64,000 bases of DNA from Inediibacterium massiliense. Lineage in GTDB: Bacteria > Bacillota > Clostridia > Peptostreptococcales > Thermotaleaceae. The notes under the pieces are model-generated. The model did not search any database, was not told where the DNA came from, and saw nothing but the letters and a program-made list of their open reading frames with translations. The stretch is from positions 863,695-927,694 of the forward strand of contig NZ_LN876587.1 in assembly GCF_001282725.1 (NCBI RefSeq), read 5' to 3'. Shown piece after piece: positions 54,573-63,765 of this stretch (position 1 is the stretch's first letter; each line of letters opens with the position of its first letter). Both the position numbers and the translations under genes were made by a program.

Positions 54573-56769
54573 AAATGAAAAATTAGACATTAAAGAAATT
54601 TTAAAGGATCTAGATAAATATGTACCAAATAGAAGAGGTTGGGTTTGGAGAGAGAAAAAAAATGATCTACACATGGGGCCTTTTACTTATCAAAACTGTT
54701 CAGAGCCTCTTACCCAAAGTGTTCCTTTGCCATCTGCAAAATATTTTGGAGATATTGACCCACAACCTGAGTATTCTATTACTACAGAAATTGCATCCGG
54801 TAGGTTTGAAGATGACATAAGAAGAATGAGAATGGCTGCATGGCATGGAGCAGATCATATCATGGTTATTAGAACAGCAGGACAATCTCACTTTGATGGA
54901 CTCATAGAAGGAACGCCACAAGGAATAGGTGGGATTCCTGTTACAAGAAAGCAAGTTCGTGCTCAAAGAAAAGCACTTGATTTAATAGAAGAAGAAGTAG
55001 GAAGACCTATTAACTATCACTCTTATGTTAGTGGTGTTGCAGGACCTGAAATTGCAGTTATGTTTGCAGAAGAAGGAGTAAATGGAGCCCATCAAGATCC
55101 TCAATATAATGTTTTGTATAGAAATATCAATATGATTCGTTCTTTTGTAGATGCAGCAGAATCTAAAACAATTATGAAATGGGCAGATATCGCTCAAATT
55201 GATGGAGCGCATAATGCCAATGCAACAGCAAGAGAGGCATGGAAGGTAATGCCAGAATTGATGGTTCAGCATTCATTAAACTCAATTTTTTCTGTAAGAG
55301 CAGGTATGAAAAAATCTAATATTTGTTTATCAACTGTACCACCAACAGCTCCACCTGCGCCATGTCTTTATATTGACCTTCCTTATGCAGTAGCTTTAAG
55401 AGATTTATTCTCTGAATATAGAATGAGAGCTCAAATGAATACGAAGTATATGGAATCTTCTACAAGAGAAGCTACTGTTACCCATGTAATCAATTTATTG
55501 ATCTCAAGACTTACAAGTGCAGATATTCAATCTACCATTACTCCTGATGAAGGAAGAAACGTACCTTGGCATATCTATAATATAGAAGCTTGTGATACTG
55601 CAAAACAAGCATTAGTAGGCATGGATAATATACTAGATTTAGTGGATCTTAAAAAGGAAGGATATCTTCCAGAAAAGGTTAGAGAATTAAAAGAAAGAGC
55701 CGTATTATTTATGGAAGAGATGATCAAAGTAGGAGGATATTTTAAAGCCATAGAAGAAGGTTTTTTTATAGACTCTGGTTGCTATCCTGAAAGAAATGGA
55801 GATGGAATTGCAAGAAAGAGTGATGGAGGAGTAGGAGTAGGAACTGTTTATGAGAGAGATGAAGATTATTTTGCTCCAGTTACAGCTCATTTTGGATACA
55901 ATAATGTATCTCAATATGATGAGTCAGCAGTAGATGACCCTGCAAAATTAATTGGAGGCTGTACCTTTGAAAAACCAGAAAAAATTGTCTATATAGATGA
56001 ATTAGATGAAACAGATAATGTAAATGTAAGATTAGAAGAAACAAAAGAATTAAGAGAATCTAGTAAAATCAAGCCAGAAGTAGAGTGGCTAGGAGATGGA
56101 ATTGTCCAAATGGATTTATTCTTACCAACTAGTAGAAGAATTGCAGAAGTAGCAGCTGTAGAAATTGGAAAGAAAATGGGACTTGTAGATCCTGAAGTGA
56201 TTCATAAAGAAATTATGCATCCATGTGAAGGTACAAGAATACAATTAAAAGGAAAAATAGATTTTAGTATAGATGTAGATCAATTAGTTATTCCTCCAGA
56301 GCCTGAGATTATGTCTGATGAAGAAATTCGTCAGGATATTGAAGAAACTCCAATGAAGATTGTTGCTGCAACAGTAGGAGAAGATGAACATTCTGTAGGA
56401 CTAAGAGAAATTATTGATATTAAACATGGAGGAATTGAAAAATATGGTATTGAATGTCATTATTTAGGTACATCTGTTCCAGTAGAAAAATTAGTAGATG
56501 CAGCCATAGAATTAAATGCAGACGCCATACTAGCATCTACAATTATTAGTCATGATGATATCCATTATAAGAATATGAAGAGGATTCATGAATTGTGTGT
56601 AGAAAAAGGTATAAGAGATAAAATAATGATTGCTTGTGGAGGAACACAAGTTACACCTGAAATAGCAGTAAAACAAGGAGTAGATGCAGGTTTTGGAAGA
56701 GGTAGTAAAGGCGTTCATATGGCTACATTCCTAGTTAAAAAAAGAAGGGAAATGCAAAATGAAAATTGA
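54559..56769 (+). CDS. oraE: D-ornithine 4,5-aminomutase, E (beta) subunit
   Basis: 736 residues from a GTG at 54559 (RBS aaaggaggtg). N-terminal TIM-barrel-like region (about 90-420) and C-terminal cobalamin-binding Rossmann domain with the base-off DxHxxG motif (GEDEHSVGLREI, about residue 615). The expected PLP lysine is in the C-terminal part. Binds adenosylcobalamin. Overlaps the following MutL-like gene by 11 bases. Confidence 0.95.
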   Translation: MKLDKNEKLDIKEILKDLDKYVPNRRGWVWREKKNDLHMGPFTYQNCSEPLTQSVPLPSAKYFGDIDPQPEYSITTEIASGRFEDDIRRMRMAAWHGADHIMVIRTAGQSHFDGLIEGTPQGIGGIPVTRKQVRAQRKALDLIEEEVGRPINYHSYVSGVAGPEIAVMFAEEGVNGAHQDPQYNVLYRNINMIRSFVDAAESKTIMKWADIAQIDGAHNANATAREAWKVMPELMVQHSLNSIFSVRAGMKKSNICLSTVPPTAPPAPCLYIDLPYAVALRDLFSEYRMRAQMNTKYMESSTREATVTHVINLLISRLTSADIQSTITPDEGRNVPWHIYNIEACDTAKQALVGMDNILDLVDLKKEGYLPEKVRELKERAVLFMEEMIKVGGYFKAIEEGFFIDSGCYPERNGDGIARKSDGGVGVGTVYERDEDYFAPVTAHFGYNNVSQYDESAVDDPAKLIGGCTFEKPEKIVYIDELDETDNVNVRLEETKELRESSKIKPEVEWLGDGIVQMDLFLPTSRRIAEVAAVEIGKKMGLVDPEVIHKEIMHPCEGTRIQLKGKIDFSIDVDQLVIPPEPEIMSDEEIRQDIEETPMKIVAATVGEDEHSVGLREIIDIKHGGIEKYGIECHYLGTSVPVEKLVDAAIELNADAILASTIISHDDIHYKNMKRIHELCVEKGIRDKIMIACGGTQVTPEIAVKQGVDAGFGRGSKGVHMATFLVKKRREMQNEN

Positions 56770-58117
56770 TCTGTTAGTAGCAGAAATTGGAAGTACTACT
56801 ACTGTAGTGAATGCCTTTTTAGGCATTCACACTAGTGATCCTAAATTTTTGGGTCAGGGGCAAGCTCCTACTAGTGTATTAGAAGGAGATGTAACCATTG
56901 GTCTTGAAGGAGCTATTGAGGATTTAAGAAAAAGTTTAAACCTATCTAGCATTGATTATGAAGAGATGCTTGCTACAAGTAGTGCAGCAGGGGGACTCAA
57001 AATGAGTGTACATGGACTTGTTTATGATATGACAGTTCGTGCTGCAAAAGAAGCTGCATTAGGAGCAGGAGCAATTATTCATCAAGTAACAGGAGGTAAG
57101 TTAAGAAGGACAGATATAAAAAAGATAAAAGAAATCAGTCCAAATCTTATATTGATTGCTGGAGGAGTAGATTACGGAGAAAGAGATACAGCCCTTTTGA
57201 ATGCAGAAATGATTGCTGATTCAGGAATCAAAGCACCTATTATTTATGCAGGTAATATTGAAAATCAAGAAGAAATTCGTGAAATATTTAAAGAGAAAGA
57301 AAATAAGCTATATGTTGTAGAGAATGTATATCCTAAAATAGATGAATTAAATATTGAACCTACTAGAAAAGTTATTCAAGATGCATTTGAAGAGCATATT
57401 ATCCATGCACCGGGCATGAGTAAGGTCAGAACTATGATTACAGGACCAATTATTCCTACTCCTGGGGCAGTTATGGAAGCATCAAAGGTATTGCAAGAAG
57501 AGATAGGAGATTTAATGACTCTGGATGTAGGGGGAGCCACAACAGATATTCATTCTGTTACAGAAGGAAGCGAAGAAATCAGCAGAATTTTAATTAGTCC
57601 TGAGCCTACTGCAAAAAGAACGGTAGAAGGAGACTTGGGAGTTTATGTAAATATGAAAAATATTGTAGATAGGATTGGAAAAGATGTTTTATCCAAAAAA
57701 CTAAATTGTGATGTGGAAGAATTAATCAAACAACATAAACCTATTCCAGATACAGATCAACTAAAGGAGTTTGTAGAATTATTGACGGAAGAAGCAGTTT
57801 TAACTTCTGTTTATCGCCATGGAGGAAAATTAAGGAATTTATATGGTCCTGCGGGAAAGAAGACATTTGCAGAAGGAAAAGATCTTACCAATATCAAATG
57901 GATTATTGGAACTGGAGGAGCACTCACTAGGCTTCCTCATCGGGTAGAAATATTAAAACAAATAGCAAAAAGTAATAAGGGAGATTATTTGCTCCCAAAT
58001 AAAGAAGCAAAAATACTTATTGATGATGATTATATTATGGCATCTTTAGGAGTTTTATCTAAAAAATATAAAGAAGCTGCTTTAATTTTAATGAAGAAGA
58101 GTTTAGGCTTACTATAA
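56759..58117 (+). CDS. MutL/GlmL-family ATPase, probable reactivase of the ornithine aminomutase
   Basis: 452 residues of the ASKHA-type GlmL/MutL family. N-terminal VAEIGSTTTVVNAF phosphate-binding loop, central LDVGGATTDIHSV, C-terminal IIGTGGALTRLPHR. Family members accompany B12-dependent mutases. Here it overlaps oraE by 11 bases, so exchange of inactive cobalamin on OraE is the likely task (inference). Confidence 0.88.
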   Translation: MKIDLLVAEIGSTTTVVNAFLGIHTSDPKFLGQGQAPTSVLEGDVTIGLEGAIEDLRKSLNLSSIDYEEMLATSSAAGGLKMSVHGLVYDMTVRAAKEAALGAGAIIHQVTGGKLRRTDIKKIKEISPNLILIAGGVDYGERDTALLNAEMIADSGIKAPIIYAGNIENQEEIREIFKEKENKLYVVENVYPKIDELNIEPTRKVIQDAFEEHIIHAPGMSKVRTMITGPIIPTPGAVMEASKVLQEEIGDLMTLDVGGATTDIHSVTEGSEEISRILISPEPTAKRTVEGDLGVYVNMKNIVDRIGKDVLSKKLNCDVEELIKQHKPIPDTDQLKEFVELLTEEAVLTSVYRHGGKLRNLYGPAGKKTFAEGKDLTNIKWIIGTGGALTRLPHRVEILKQIAKSNKGDYLLPNKEAKILIDDDYIMASLGVLSKKYKEAALILMKKSLGLL

Positions 58118-58196
58118 CTCTAAGTAGTTTGCAGACAAAGTCGTAAAAAACGTCACTAACTTTTAAATTTGGAAAATATATAGAAACGATCAAAAA

Positions 58197-58247
58197 TAGC
58201 ATTACAAACTCGCTTTGCTCAAACAGTGTAATGCTAATCATTTTTTT
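58197..58247 (+). terminator. Terminator after the oraE-MutL gene
   Basis: TAGCATTACA (58197-58206) pairs with TGTAATGCTA (58227-58236), followed by ATCATTTTTTT. The 20-base loop holds CTCGCTTTGCTC. Confidence 0.75.
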
Positions 58248-58287
58248 CACTTATTCTATATTTTCACAAATTCTCAGTAATTGTTCC

Positions 58288-58316
58288 TTGTTTTTATGAC
58301 TTTGCTAAAATATAAT
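58288..58316 (+). promoter_or_regulatory. Possible promoter of orr
   Basis: TTGTTT (58288-58293), 17-base spacer, TATAAT (58311-58316). It would give orr its own transcript beyond the ord operon terminator. Confidence 0.5.
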
Positions 58317-58330
58317 TTGTTAACAGTATG

Positions 58331-58350
58331 AGCCGGGATATATCCCGGCT
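58331..58350 (+). promoter_or_regulatory. 20-bp GC-rich palindrome in the orr leader
   Basis: AGCCGGGATATATCCCGGCT, a perfect palindrome, 14 bases before the orr RBS (agggagg). Strong hairpin for this AT-rich DNA; may attenuate or protect orr mRNA. Confidence 0.7.
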
Positions 58351-58374
58351 GTTTATGTAAAGGGAGGCAAAAAT

Positions 58375-59433
58375 ATGAATCGATGCCCAAGAATTGAAGT
58401 AGACATCAAAAAAATAGAGCATAATACAAAAGTGTTGGTAGATTTATGTGAAAATATTCAAATAGCAGGAGTAACTAAAGTATTTTGTGGACATGAAGAA
58501 ATTGCAAAGGCCATAGTTAGAGGAGGAGTAAATTTTTTAGCAGATGCTAGAATTGAAAATTTAAAGAAATTAGAAAACATAAATATACCAAAGATTCTTT
58601 TAAGACTACCCATGAATAGTCAAGTAAAAGAAGTAGTGACTTATTCAGATATAAGTCTCAATTCTGAAATCAAAACCATAAAAAATCTTTCAAAAGAAGC
58701 CATCAAACAAAATAAAAAGCATAAAATTATTTTGATGATAGATTTAGGAGATCTAAGAGAAGGAATATGGGGAGATCCTATAGATACAATAAAAGAAATA
58801 AAAGATTTAGAAGGAATAGAAATAATAGGAGTAGGAACCAATCTAACTTGTTATGGAGGAGTTATTCCATCAGAAGAAAATCTTGGTAGATTGATAAAAA
58901 TTAGGGAAGAAATAGAAGAAAGATTTAATATTTCTTTATCCATTTTATCTGGAGGAAATTCAAGTAGTTTGTATTTAATAGAAAAGGGACGTATGCCATC
59001 AAAGATTAATCATTTAAGATTAGGTGAAGCGATTGTATTAGGAAGAGAAACAGCTTATGGAGATAAAATAGAAAATACATATGAAGATGCTTTTACTTTT
59101 GTTGCTGAAATTATAGAATTAAAGGAAAAACCTTCTGTTCCTATAGGAGAAATAGGAATGGATGCATTTGGTAATAAACCCATATTTGAAGACAATGGAA
59201 TTCGAAAAAGAGCTATTTTAGCAGTAGGAAGACAAGATGTTCAAACAGAAAATATTATTCCTATAGATGAAAATATGAAAATTTTAGGAGCAAGTAGTGA
59301 TCATTTAATATTAGATATAACAGATGCAAAAGACAAATATGAAGCAGGAGATGAAGTAAGATTTAAACTTTCCTATGGAGGAATACTTCAGCTTATGACA
59401 TCTTCTTATATAAATAAAATCATTCAGTTATAA
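58375..59433 (+). CDS. orr: Ornithine racemase
   Basis: 352 residues, PLP-dependent alanine-racemase-fold enzyme that converts L- to D-ornithine for OraSE. PLP lysine near residue 40 (GVTKVFCG), LMIDLGDLREGIW, SGGNSSSLYLI. Close to Orr of Clostridium sticklandii in length and position behind the mutase genes. ATG 58375 with RBS agggagg. Confidence 0.93.
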   Translation: MNRCPRIEVDIKKIEHNTKVLVDLCENIQIAGVTKVFCGHEEIAKAIVRGGVNFLADARIENLKKLENINIPKILLRLPMNSQVKEVVTYSDISLNSEIKTIKNLSKEAIKQNKKHKIILMIDLGDLREGIWGDPIDTIKEIKDLEGIEIIGVGTNLTCYGGVIPSEENLGRLIKIREEIEERFNISLSILSGGNSSSLYLIEKGRMPSKINHLRLGEAIVLGRETAYGDKIENTYEDAFTFVAEIIELKEKPSVPIGEIGMDAFGNKPIFEDNGIRKRAILAVGRQDVQTENIIPIDENMKILGASSDHLILDITDAKDKYEAGDEVRFKLSYGGILQLMTSSYINKIIQL

Positions 59434-59440
59434 AAATAGT

Positions 59441-59470
59441 ATAAGACAGGTTATGCCTGTCTTATTTTTG
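59441..59470 (+). terminator. Terminator after orr
   Basis: ATAAGACAGG-TTATG-CCTGTCTTAT (10-bp perfect stem), then TTTTG. Confidence 0.87.
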
Positions 59471-59554
59471 TGTATTCAATAATATTATAGATGTTTTATT
59501 CTTTCTTTTGAAACTTTATGGTAGGATTCTTCATATGGTAAAAGGGGGGATAAA

Positions 59555-59974
59555 ATGATCTGTAATGAAAGTTATGAAAAAATAAAAATTGGACAAAAAG
59601 CAAGTATTACAAAAATGATTACTGAAGAAGATGTTTTAATGTTCTCTGAAATCAGTCAAGATATCAATCCTCTTCATATGGATAAAAATTTTGCAAAGCA
59701 AAGTATGTTTAAAAAAAGAATTGTTCATGGATTTTTAGTAGCATCTCTTATTTCTGCTGTGCTAGGAACAAAGCTTCCAGGTGCGAATACCATCTATTTG
59801 AGCCAAGATCTTCAATTTTTAGCACCAGCTTTTATTGGAGATATCTTAACAGCTACTGTAACAGTTTTAGAGAAAAAAGATCATAAAAACATTATTATAT
59901 TAGAAACGATTGTAACGAACAAAGCACAGAAAGTAATATTAAAGGGAAAAGCAGTTGTAAAGAAAATAGATTAA
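59555..59974 (+). CDS. MaoC-family (R)-hydratase
   Basis: 139 residues, hot-dog fold. Hydratase-2 motif DINPLHMDKNFAKQS contains the catalytic Asp and His, followed by IVHGFLVASLIS. Probably hydrates crotonyl- or other enoyl-CoA to the (R)-3-hydroxy form. RBS gggggga. Neighbours do not disclose the pathway. Confidence 0.9.
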   Translation: MICNESYEKIKIGQKASITKMITEEDVLMFSEISQDINPLHMDKNFAKQSMFKKRIVHGFLVASLISAVLGTKLPGANTIYLSQDLQFLAPAFIGDILTATVTVLEKKDHKNIIILETIVTNKAQKVILKGKAVVKKID

Positions 59975-60074
59975 AAATATTAAAAAGTATAGACAGAAAT
60001 GAATTATGTTTAACAATGTCATTAATTGATAATGAAGAATATAATATTAAAAAAAGTATTTGGAGTTGATGTGT

Positions 60075-60356
60075 ATGGTGTATGAGAAAGAAAAATATCT
60101 TATTGTATTTACATCTAACTACCATGGATACTATATGGAGGAGTTATTTAGAAGAAATAATATTAAAAATACTTTTAGAAAGGCTCCAAGAGCTGTGGGG
60201 CAGTCTTGTCATACAGCTATTTATATACAAGAAAAGGATTTGGAATTAGCAATAAAGCTTGTTTTAAATTCTAAAATATTACCTCAAGGTATTTATGAAA
60301 TCATTCCTAGGGGAAGTCTATTAGATTATAAAAAATTGGAAATTAAATACAAATAG
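60075..60356 (+). CDS. DUF3343-domain protein
   Basis: About 93 residues; the part from LIVFTSNYHGYYMEELF to IPRGS matches the short DUF3343 proteins of clostridia, which often accompany selenium- or sulfur-transfer proteins. The Cys in GQSCHTAIY aligns with the position seen in that family. Start ATG 60075 (ggag nine bases upstream) or ATG 60069. Link to selenium metabolism is suggestive only. Confidence 0.75.
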   Translation: MVYEKEKYLIVFTSNYHGYYMEELFRRNNIKNTFRKAPRAVGQSCHTAIYIQEKDLELAIKLVLNSKILPQGIYEIIPRGSLLDYKKLEIKYK

Positions 60357-60370
60357 GAAGGAGAAGTATT

Positions 60371-61708
60371 TTGGCTAGACAGGGTATCAGTAAGAGATCC
60401 TATATAGAAAGAAACAGTAAAAAGGCACAGGATCAACAAGGAGCTGCTACAGAGGCGAATGGACCTTATTCTCATTCAGAAGGAATACAGTCTATTGCAA
60501 ATGGAGATGGATCTCATGCAGAAGGAATTTTAACAAAAGCAGATGGAGCAGCATCTCATGCAGAAGGGTTTTGTACTCATGCTAGTGGAGAAGGAGCTCA
60601 TATAGAAGGTCAATTTGGAATGGCAAAGGGAAAGGCTTCACATGGAGAAGGACAATTAAGTATAGCTTATGGAGAATCCTCCCATGCAGAAGGACAATCA
60701 ACAAAAGCAAATGGAGCAGCATCTCATTCACAAGGTACAGAAACAATAGTAGATGGAAATAGTGCTCATGGAGAAGGATGGCATACTCAAGCAGAAGGAT
60801 TTGCTTCTCATGCCCAAGGAATTGAAAGCATAGCTAAGGGAGATGGATCCCATGCTCAAGGTTGGGGAACAAAAGCTACAGGGATATGTTCTCATTCTCA
60901 AGGCATGAAAACTAGTGCTGAAGGAAGATATTCTCATGCTCAAGGAGATGAGACTATAGCTAAAGGAACATGTTCTCACGCTCAAGGATATAAAACTACT
61001 GCCAGTGGTATGTATTCTCATGCTCAAGGAAAGGGAACGAATACCAATTATTTTTGTGGGACACATATTATGGGCAAATATGGAGATGCAGATGCACCTT
61101 ATTCTTGGTATATAGCCAATGGAATCAGTGAACAAATAAAAGGGATTGGTGGAAAGATAGTAGGGCAAACTGGAAATATGGATATTGATGGAACATATGG
61201 GAGCTTTTATAATGGGTATGGAGAAATGTTTGAAACAATAGATGGGAAAGGCATAGATATAGGATATTTTGTAACTTTAGAAGGAAGAAAAATCAGAACA
61301 GCAAATCACCAAGATGATTATATTTTAGGGGTTACTACAAAGAATCTAGCTGTAATAGGAGGTCATAAAGAATTAAGATGGAGAAATAAATATACTACAG
61401 ATGAATGGGGAAATGTTCAATATGAAAATACATGGATTGCACCAGATCAAGGAGGAAACAATTCATATGAAATAATACCCATAGTAAATAAACAATGGGA
61501 TGAAAATAAAGAATATATACCAAGAAGAAATAGAGAAGAATGGATTTATGTAGGGCTATTAGGGCAAATTCTTGTAAGAGATGATGGTACTTGCAAAATA
61601 GATGGATATTGTAAAGTAAATCAGGATGGAATTGCAACAAATGCTTCCGTAGGATATAGAGTATTAGAAAGGATTTCATTGAATCAAATATTAATATTGC
61701 TAAGATAG
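60371..61708 (+). CDS. SHAEG-repeat (YadA-head-like) protein with Peptidase_G2-like autocleavage domain
   Basis: 445 residues from a TTG with RBS ggaaggag. Residues 25-220 are fourteen exact-length 14-residue repeats, consensus xxTxAxGxxSHA(E/Q)G, like the left-handed beta-roll heads of trimeric adhesins. After a linker, residues about 285-440 resemble the Peptidase_G2 (IMC) autoproteolytic domain. That match rests on YFVTLEGRKIRTA, DDYILGVTTKN, RNREEWIYVGLLGQILVRDDG and a GYRVLERIS end. Such domains sit at the C-termini of phage tail and surface fibres and cleave themselves off after trimer assembly. No signal peptide is seen. Probably a trimeric fibre, possibly spore-surface or phage-derived. 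Confidence 0.8.
   Translation: MARQGISKRSYIERNSKKAQDQQGAATEANGPYSHSEGIQSIANGDGSHAEGILTKADGAASHAEGFCTHASGEGAHIEGQFGMAKGKASHGEGQLSIAYGESSHAEGQSTKANGAASHSQGTETIVDGNSAHGEGWHTQAEGFASHAQGIESIAKGDGSHAQGWGTKATGICSHSQGMKTSAEGRYSHAQGDETIAKGTCSHAQGYKTTASGMYSHAQGKGTNTNYFCGTHIMGKYGDADAPYSWYIANGISEQIKGIGGKIVGQTGNMDIDGTYGSFYNGYGEMFETIDGKGIDIGYFVTLEGRKIRTANHQDDYILGVTTKNLAVIGGHKELRWRNKYTTDEWGNVQYENTWIAPDQGGNNSYEIIPIVNKQWDENKEYIPRRNREEWIYVGLLGQILVRDDGTCKIDGYCKVNQDGIATNASVGYRVLERISLNQILILLR
60443..61030 (+). repeat. 42-bp in-frame coding repeat, 14 units
   Basis: Fourteen consecutive 42-base units encode 14-residue repeats; all but one or two carry SH or AH before the Glu/Gln-Gly. Units differ at DNA level, so the repeat is old and maintained for protein structure. 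Confidence 0.9.
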
Positions 61709-61739
61709 AAAAGGTCTTGTTATAGACCTTTTCTTTTGG
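61708..61739 (+). terminator. Terminator after the repeat protein gene
   Basis: GAAAAGGTCT (61708-61717) pairs with AGACCTTTTC (61724-61733), followed by TTTTGG. Confidence 0.85.
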
Positions 61740-61792
61740 AATAACCATTGTGATATTATCATATAATGAATGGAAAAAGAAGGGGTGATCAT

Positions 61793-62698
61793 ATGGAAAA
61801 GAGAAGATTATCTTCTATTTTACAAATGGATAAAAATATAAAAGTATATAAGGATGGAATATATAAAAGCTTAGGATTTATAAAGGAACATGAAAAAGAA
61901 GACTTATTGGTATTTTTAAATGATGAAAAATATTTATCTGATTTAGAAAAGAATCCTAATATTAGCTGTGTAATTTGTTCTGAAAATATTTTAGAAAAAA
62001 TAAAAGACAAGGATATAGGTATATGTATAGCCAATGATCCAAAGATTACCTTTTATAGATTGCATAATGATTTAGTAAAAAATACAGAGTTTTATGGAAA
62101 AAAGTTTAAAAGCCAAATTAGTATGACGGCACAGATTCATCCAACAGCATATATATCAGATCACAATGTAATTATTAAAGATGGAGTGAAAATAGAGGCA
62201 AATGTTACTATATTGAATGATGTATATATTGGAGAAAACACCATTATAAGAGCAGGATGTGTGATCGGAACAGAGGGATTTCAGTTTGCAAGAATAGAAA
62301 ATGATATTTTACCTATATCTCATGCAGGAAAAGTAATTATTCATGATCATGTAGAATTTCAAGCCAATTGTTGTGTATCTAAAGGAATTTTTGGTGAGGC
62401 CACAGAAATTGAAGAGAAATGTAAATTTGATAATTTAGTTCATATTGCTCATGGGGTACATATGGGAAAAAGATGTTTGGTTGCAGCAAATGCTATGATT
62501 GCAGGATATACAACTATTGGAGAAGATGTGTGGATTGGACCTTCTGCAAGCATTAGCAATATGCTTGATATAGGAGATGAGGCGAATATAAAGATAGGTG
62601 CAGTTGTCACGAAAAATGTAGGAGACAGACAATCTGTTAGTGGAAATTTCGCCATTGATCATGATAGATTTATTTCTTTTTTAAAATCTATTCGATGA
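61793..62698 (+). CDS. LpxD-like hexapeptide acyltransferase
   Basis: 301 residues from ATG 61793 (RBS agggg). N-terminal about 110 residues form an LpxD-type domain. A left-handed beta-helix of hexapeptide repeats follows (about 115-270), with IGTEGFQFARIEND and AHGVHMGKRCLVAANAMIAGYTTIG as in LpxD. No other lipid A gene is present and the organism appears to be Gram-positive, so it more likely N-acylates a nucleotide amino-sugar for a surface glycan. RBS and terminator placement suggest a single-gene unit. Confidence 0.82.
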   Translation: MEKRRLSSILQMDKNIKVYKDGIYKSLGFIKEHEKEDLLVFLNDEKYLSDLEKNPNISCVICSENILEKIKDKDIGICIANDPKITFYRLHNDLVKNTEFYGKKFKSQISMTAQIHPTAYISDHNVIIKDGVKIEANVTILNDVYIGENTIIRAGCVIGTEGFQFARIENDILPISHAGKVIIHDHVEFQANCCVSKGIFGEATEIEEKCKFDNLVHIAHGVHMGKRCLVAANAMIAGYTTIGEDVWIGPSASISNMLDIGDEANIKIGAVVTKNVGDRQSVSGNFAIDHDRFISFLKSIR

Positions 62699-62714
62699 AT
62701 CAATGGCGAATATA

Positions 62715-63701
62715 TTAAATAATACCCTCTTTTTTTAAAGTATCTAACATATAGAGTATCCTATTTTCATAGGAATGTTGTGATATAGTAGTATGACCTT
62801 GTGATTGTATTTTTTTTCTTTCTTGTGGATGTTTTTGATAATAATGGATATAATGAATTGTTTCTTCAGGAGATGAAGAAGCAATGAGATCGTATCCAGG
62901 TTTGAAGATTTTCCTTACACCTAAGGTGTCAGAGGTTATTAAAAATCCTCCACAACCTAGTATTTCATAAGTTCTTTGAGTAAGCTGTGTATTTTTATTT
63001 TGGAGACCTAAAATGATATCAGCAGAAGAATAAACTTTGTTTGCATCTAAATAATGTAAATATCCGTGAATCCAATCCTTTGGAATTTCAACACCCATAA
63101 TATCTTTCATCAAATCCCAATCATTTCCCCAAAAGTCAACCCTTATATTTTTTTGAATCAATGGGGTAATTAAATTTTTTATGGATTGATGACGATAAAG
63201 ATAAGGATATTGGTTCAATATAGTAGGATAAGGATTGGCAATGACTGCAATAGAACACTTATATTTAGGATCAGGCTCTGTCTTATAATGAATACTAGGA
63301 AGATATCCATAGTCCATATGAGCTGCTTTAAATCCTAATTTTTTAAAATAATCCACTCTTTCTTTACAGATAGTGAATACAAAATGAGGACGAACAGTTC
63401 TTATATAAGGAAGTACCGCTGTATCTGTATGATCAGGATCTTCTAAGGACCAGTAAATATGAGGAATATTTGTCTTTAGAATATGTTTGGCAATCCAATG
63501 ATAATATTGAGGAGTTTGATAAATTCCCCATCCCATAGAGATGATAAGATCAGGCTGAAATTCATGAATCATTTGAGGAATATGATACTCTGTCTGTAGA
63601 CCTTCTATTCCAGAAATTTTTATTTCATGGCCTAAATTTTTAAATGCTTGGGGTAGTAGGTATTCCCATACTACACTAGATTCAATAAAAAATATACGCA
63701 A
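62715..63701 (-). CDS. CgeB-like glycosyltransferase
   Basis: 328 residues from a TTG at 63701 with RBS ggaggtg. GT-B fold: N-terminal half MRIFFIESSVVWEYLLPQAF and ISMGWGIYQTP; C-terminal half with DIILGLQNK, QRTYEILGCGGFLITSD and a C-terminal helix. Matches the spore-maturation CgeB/Glyco_trans_1_2 family; in Bacillus, CgeB affects the glycosylated outer spore layer. Lies downstream of an oxidoreductase gene on the same strand. Convergent with the LpxD-like gene. Confidence 0.88.
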   Translation of the reverse strand: MRIFFIESSVVWEYLLPQAFKNLGHEIKISGIEGLQTEYHIPQMIHEFQPDLIISMGWGIYQTPQYYHWIAKHILKTNIPHIYWSLEDPDHTDTAVLPYIRTVRPHFVFTICKERVDYFKKLGFKAAHMDYGYLPSIHYKTEPDPKYKCSIAVIANPYPTILNQYPYLYRHQSIKNLITPLIQKNIRVDFWGNDWDLMKDIMGVEIPKDWIHGYLHYLDANKVYSSADIILGLQNKNTQLTQRTYEILGCGGFLITSDTLGVRKIFKPGYDLIASSSPEETIHYIHYYQKHPQERKKIQSQGHTTISQHSYENRILYMLDTLKKEGII

Positions 63702-63737
63702 TAGAGCACCTCCTTTACAAAAAGTATTGTAGAATGC

Positions 63738-63765
63738 AAAATCCCTATCACAAGATAGAGATTTT
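63738..63765 (-). terminator. Terminator after the oxidoreductase gene
   Basis: AAAATCCCTATC-ACAA-GATAGAGATTTT (12 bp, one wobble). Stop codon of the minus-strand gene (63748-63750) lies within the stem. Confidence 0.7.

Noticed and set aside
60443-61030. CRISPR-like array of regular 42-base units
   Set aside because: The repeats are in frame, encode a 14-residue protein repeat and vary at DNA level; no spacers or constant repeats.
60728-61168. 146-codon frame on the minus strand across the repeat gene
   Set aside because: Mirror of the repetitive coding sequence on the other strand; no RBS and composition set by the plus-strand repeats.
62648-62710. 12-bp inverted repeat (TTCGCCATTGAT / ATCAATGGCGAA) at the end of the LpxD-like gene
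   Set aside because: Long 39-base loop and no T-run; may be chance, so not called as a terminator.
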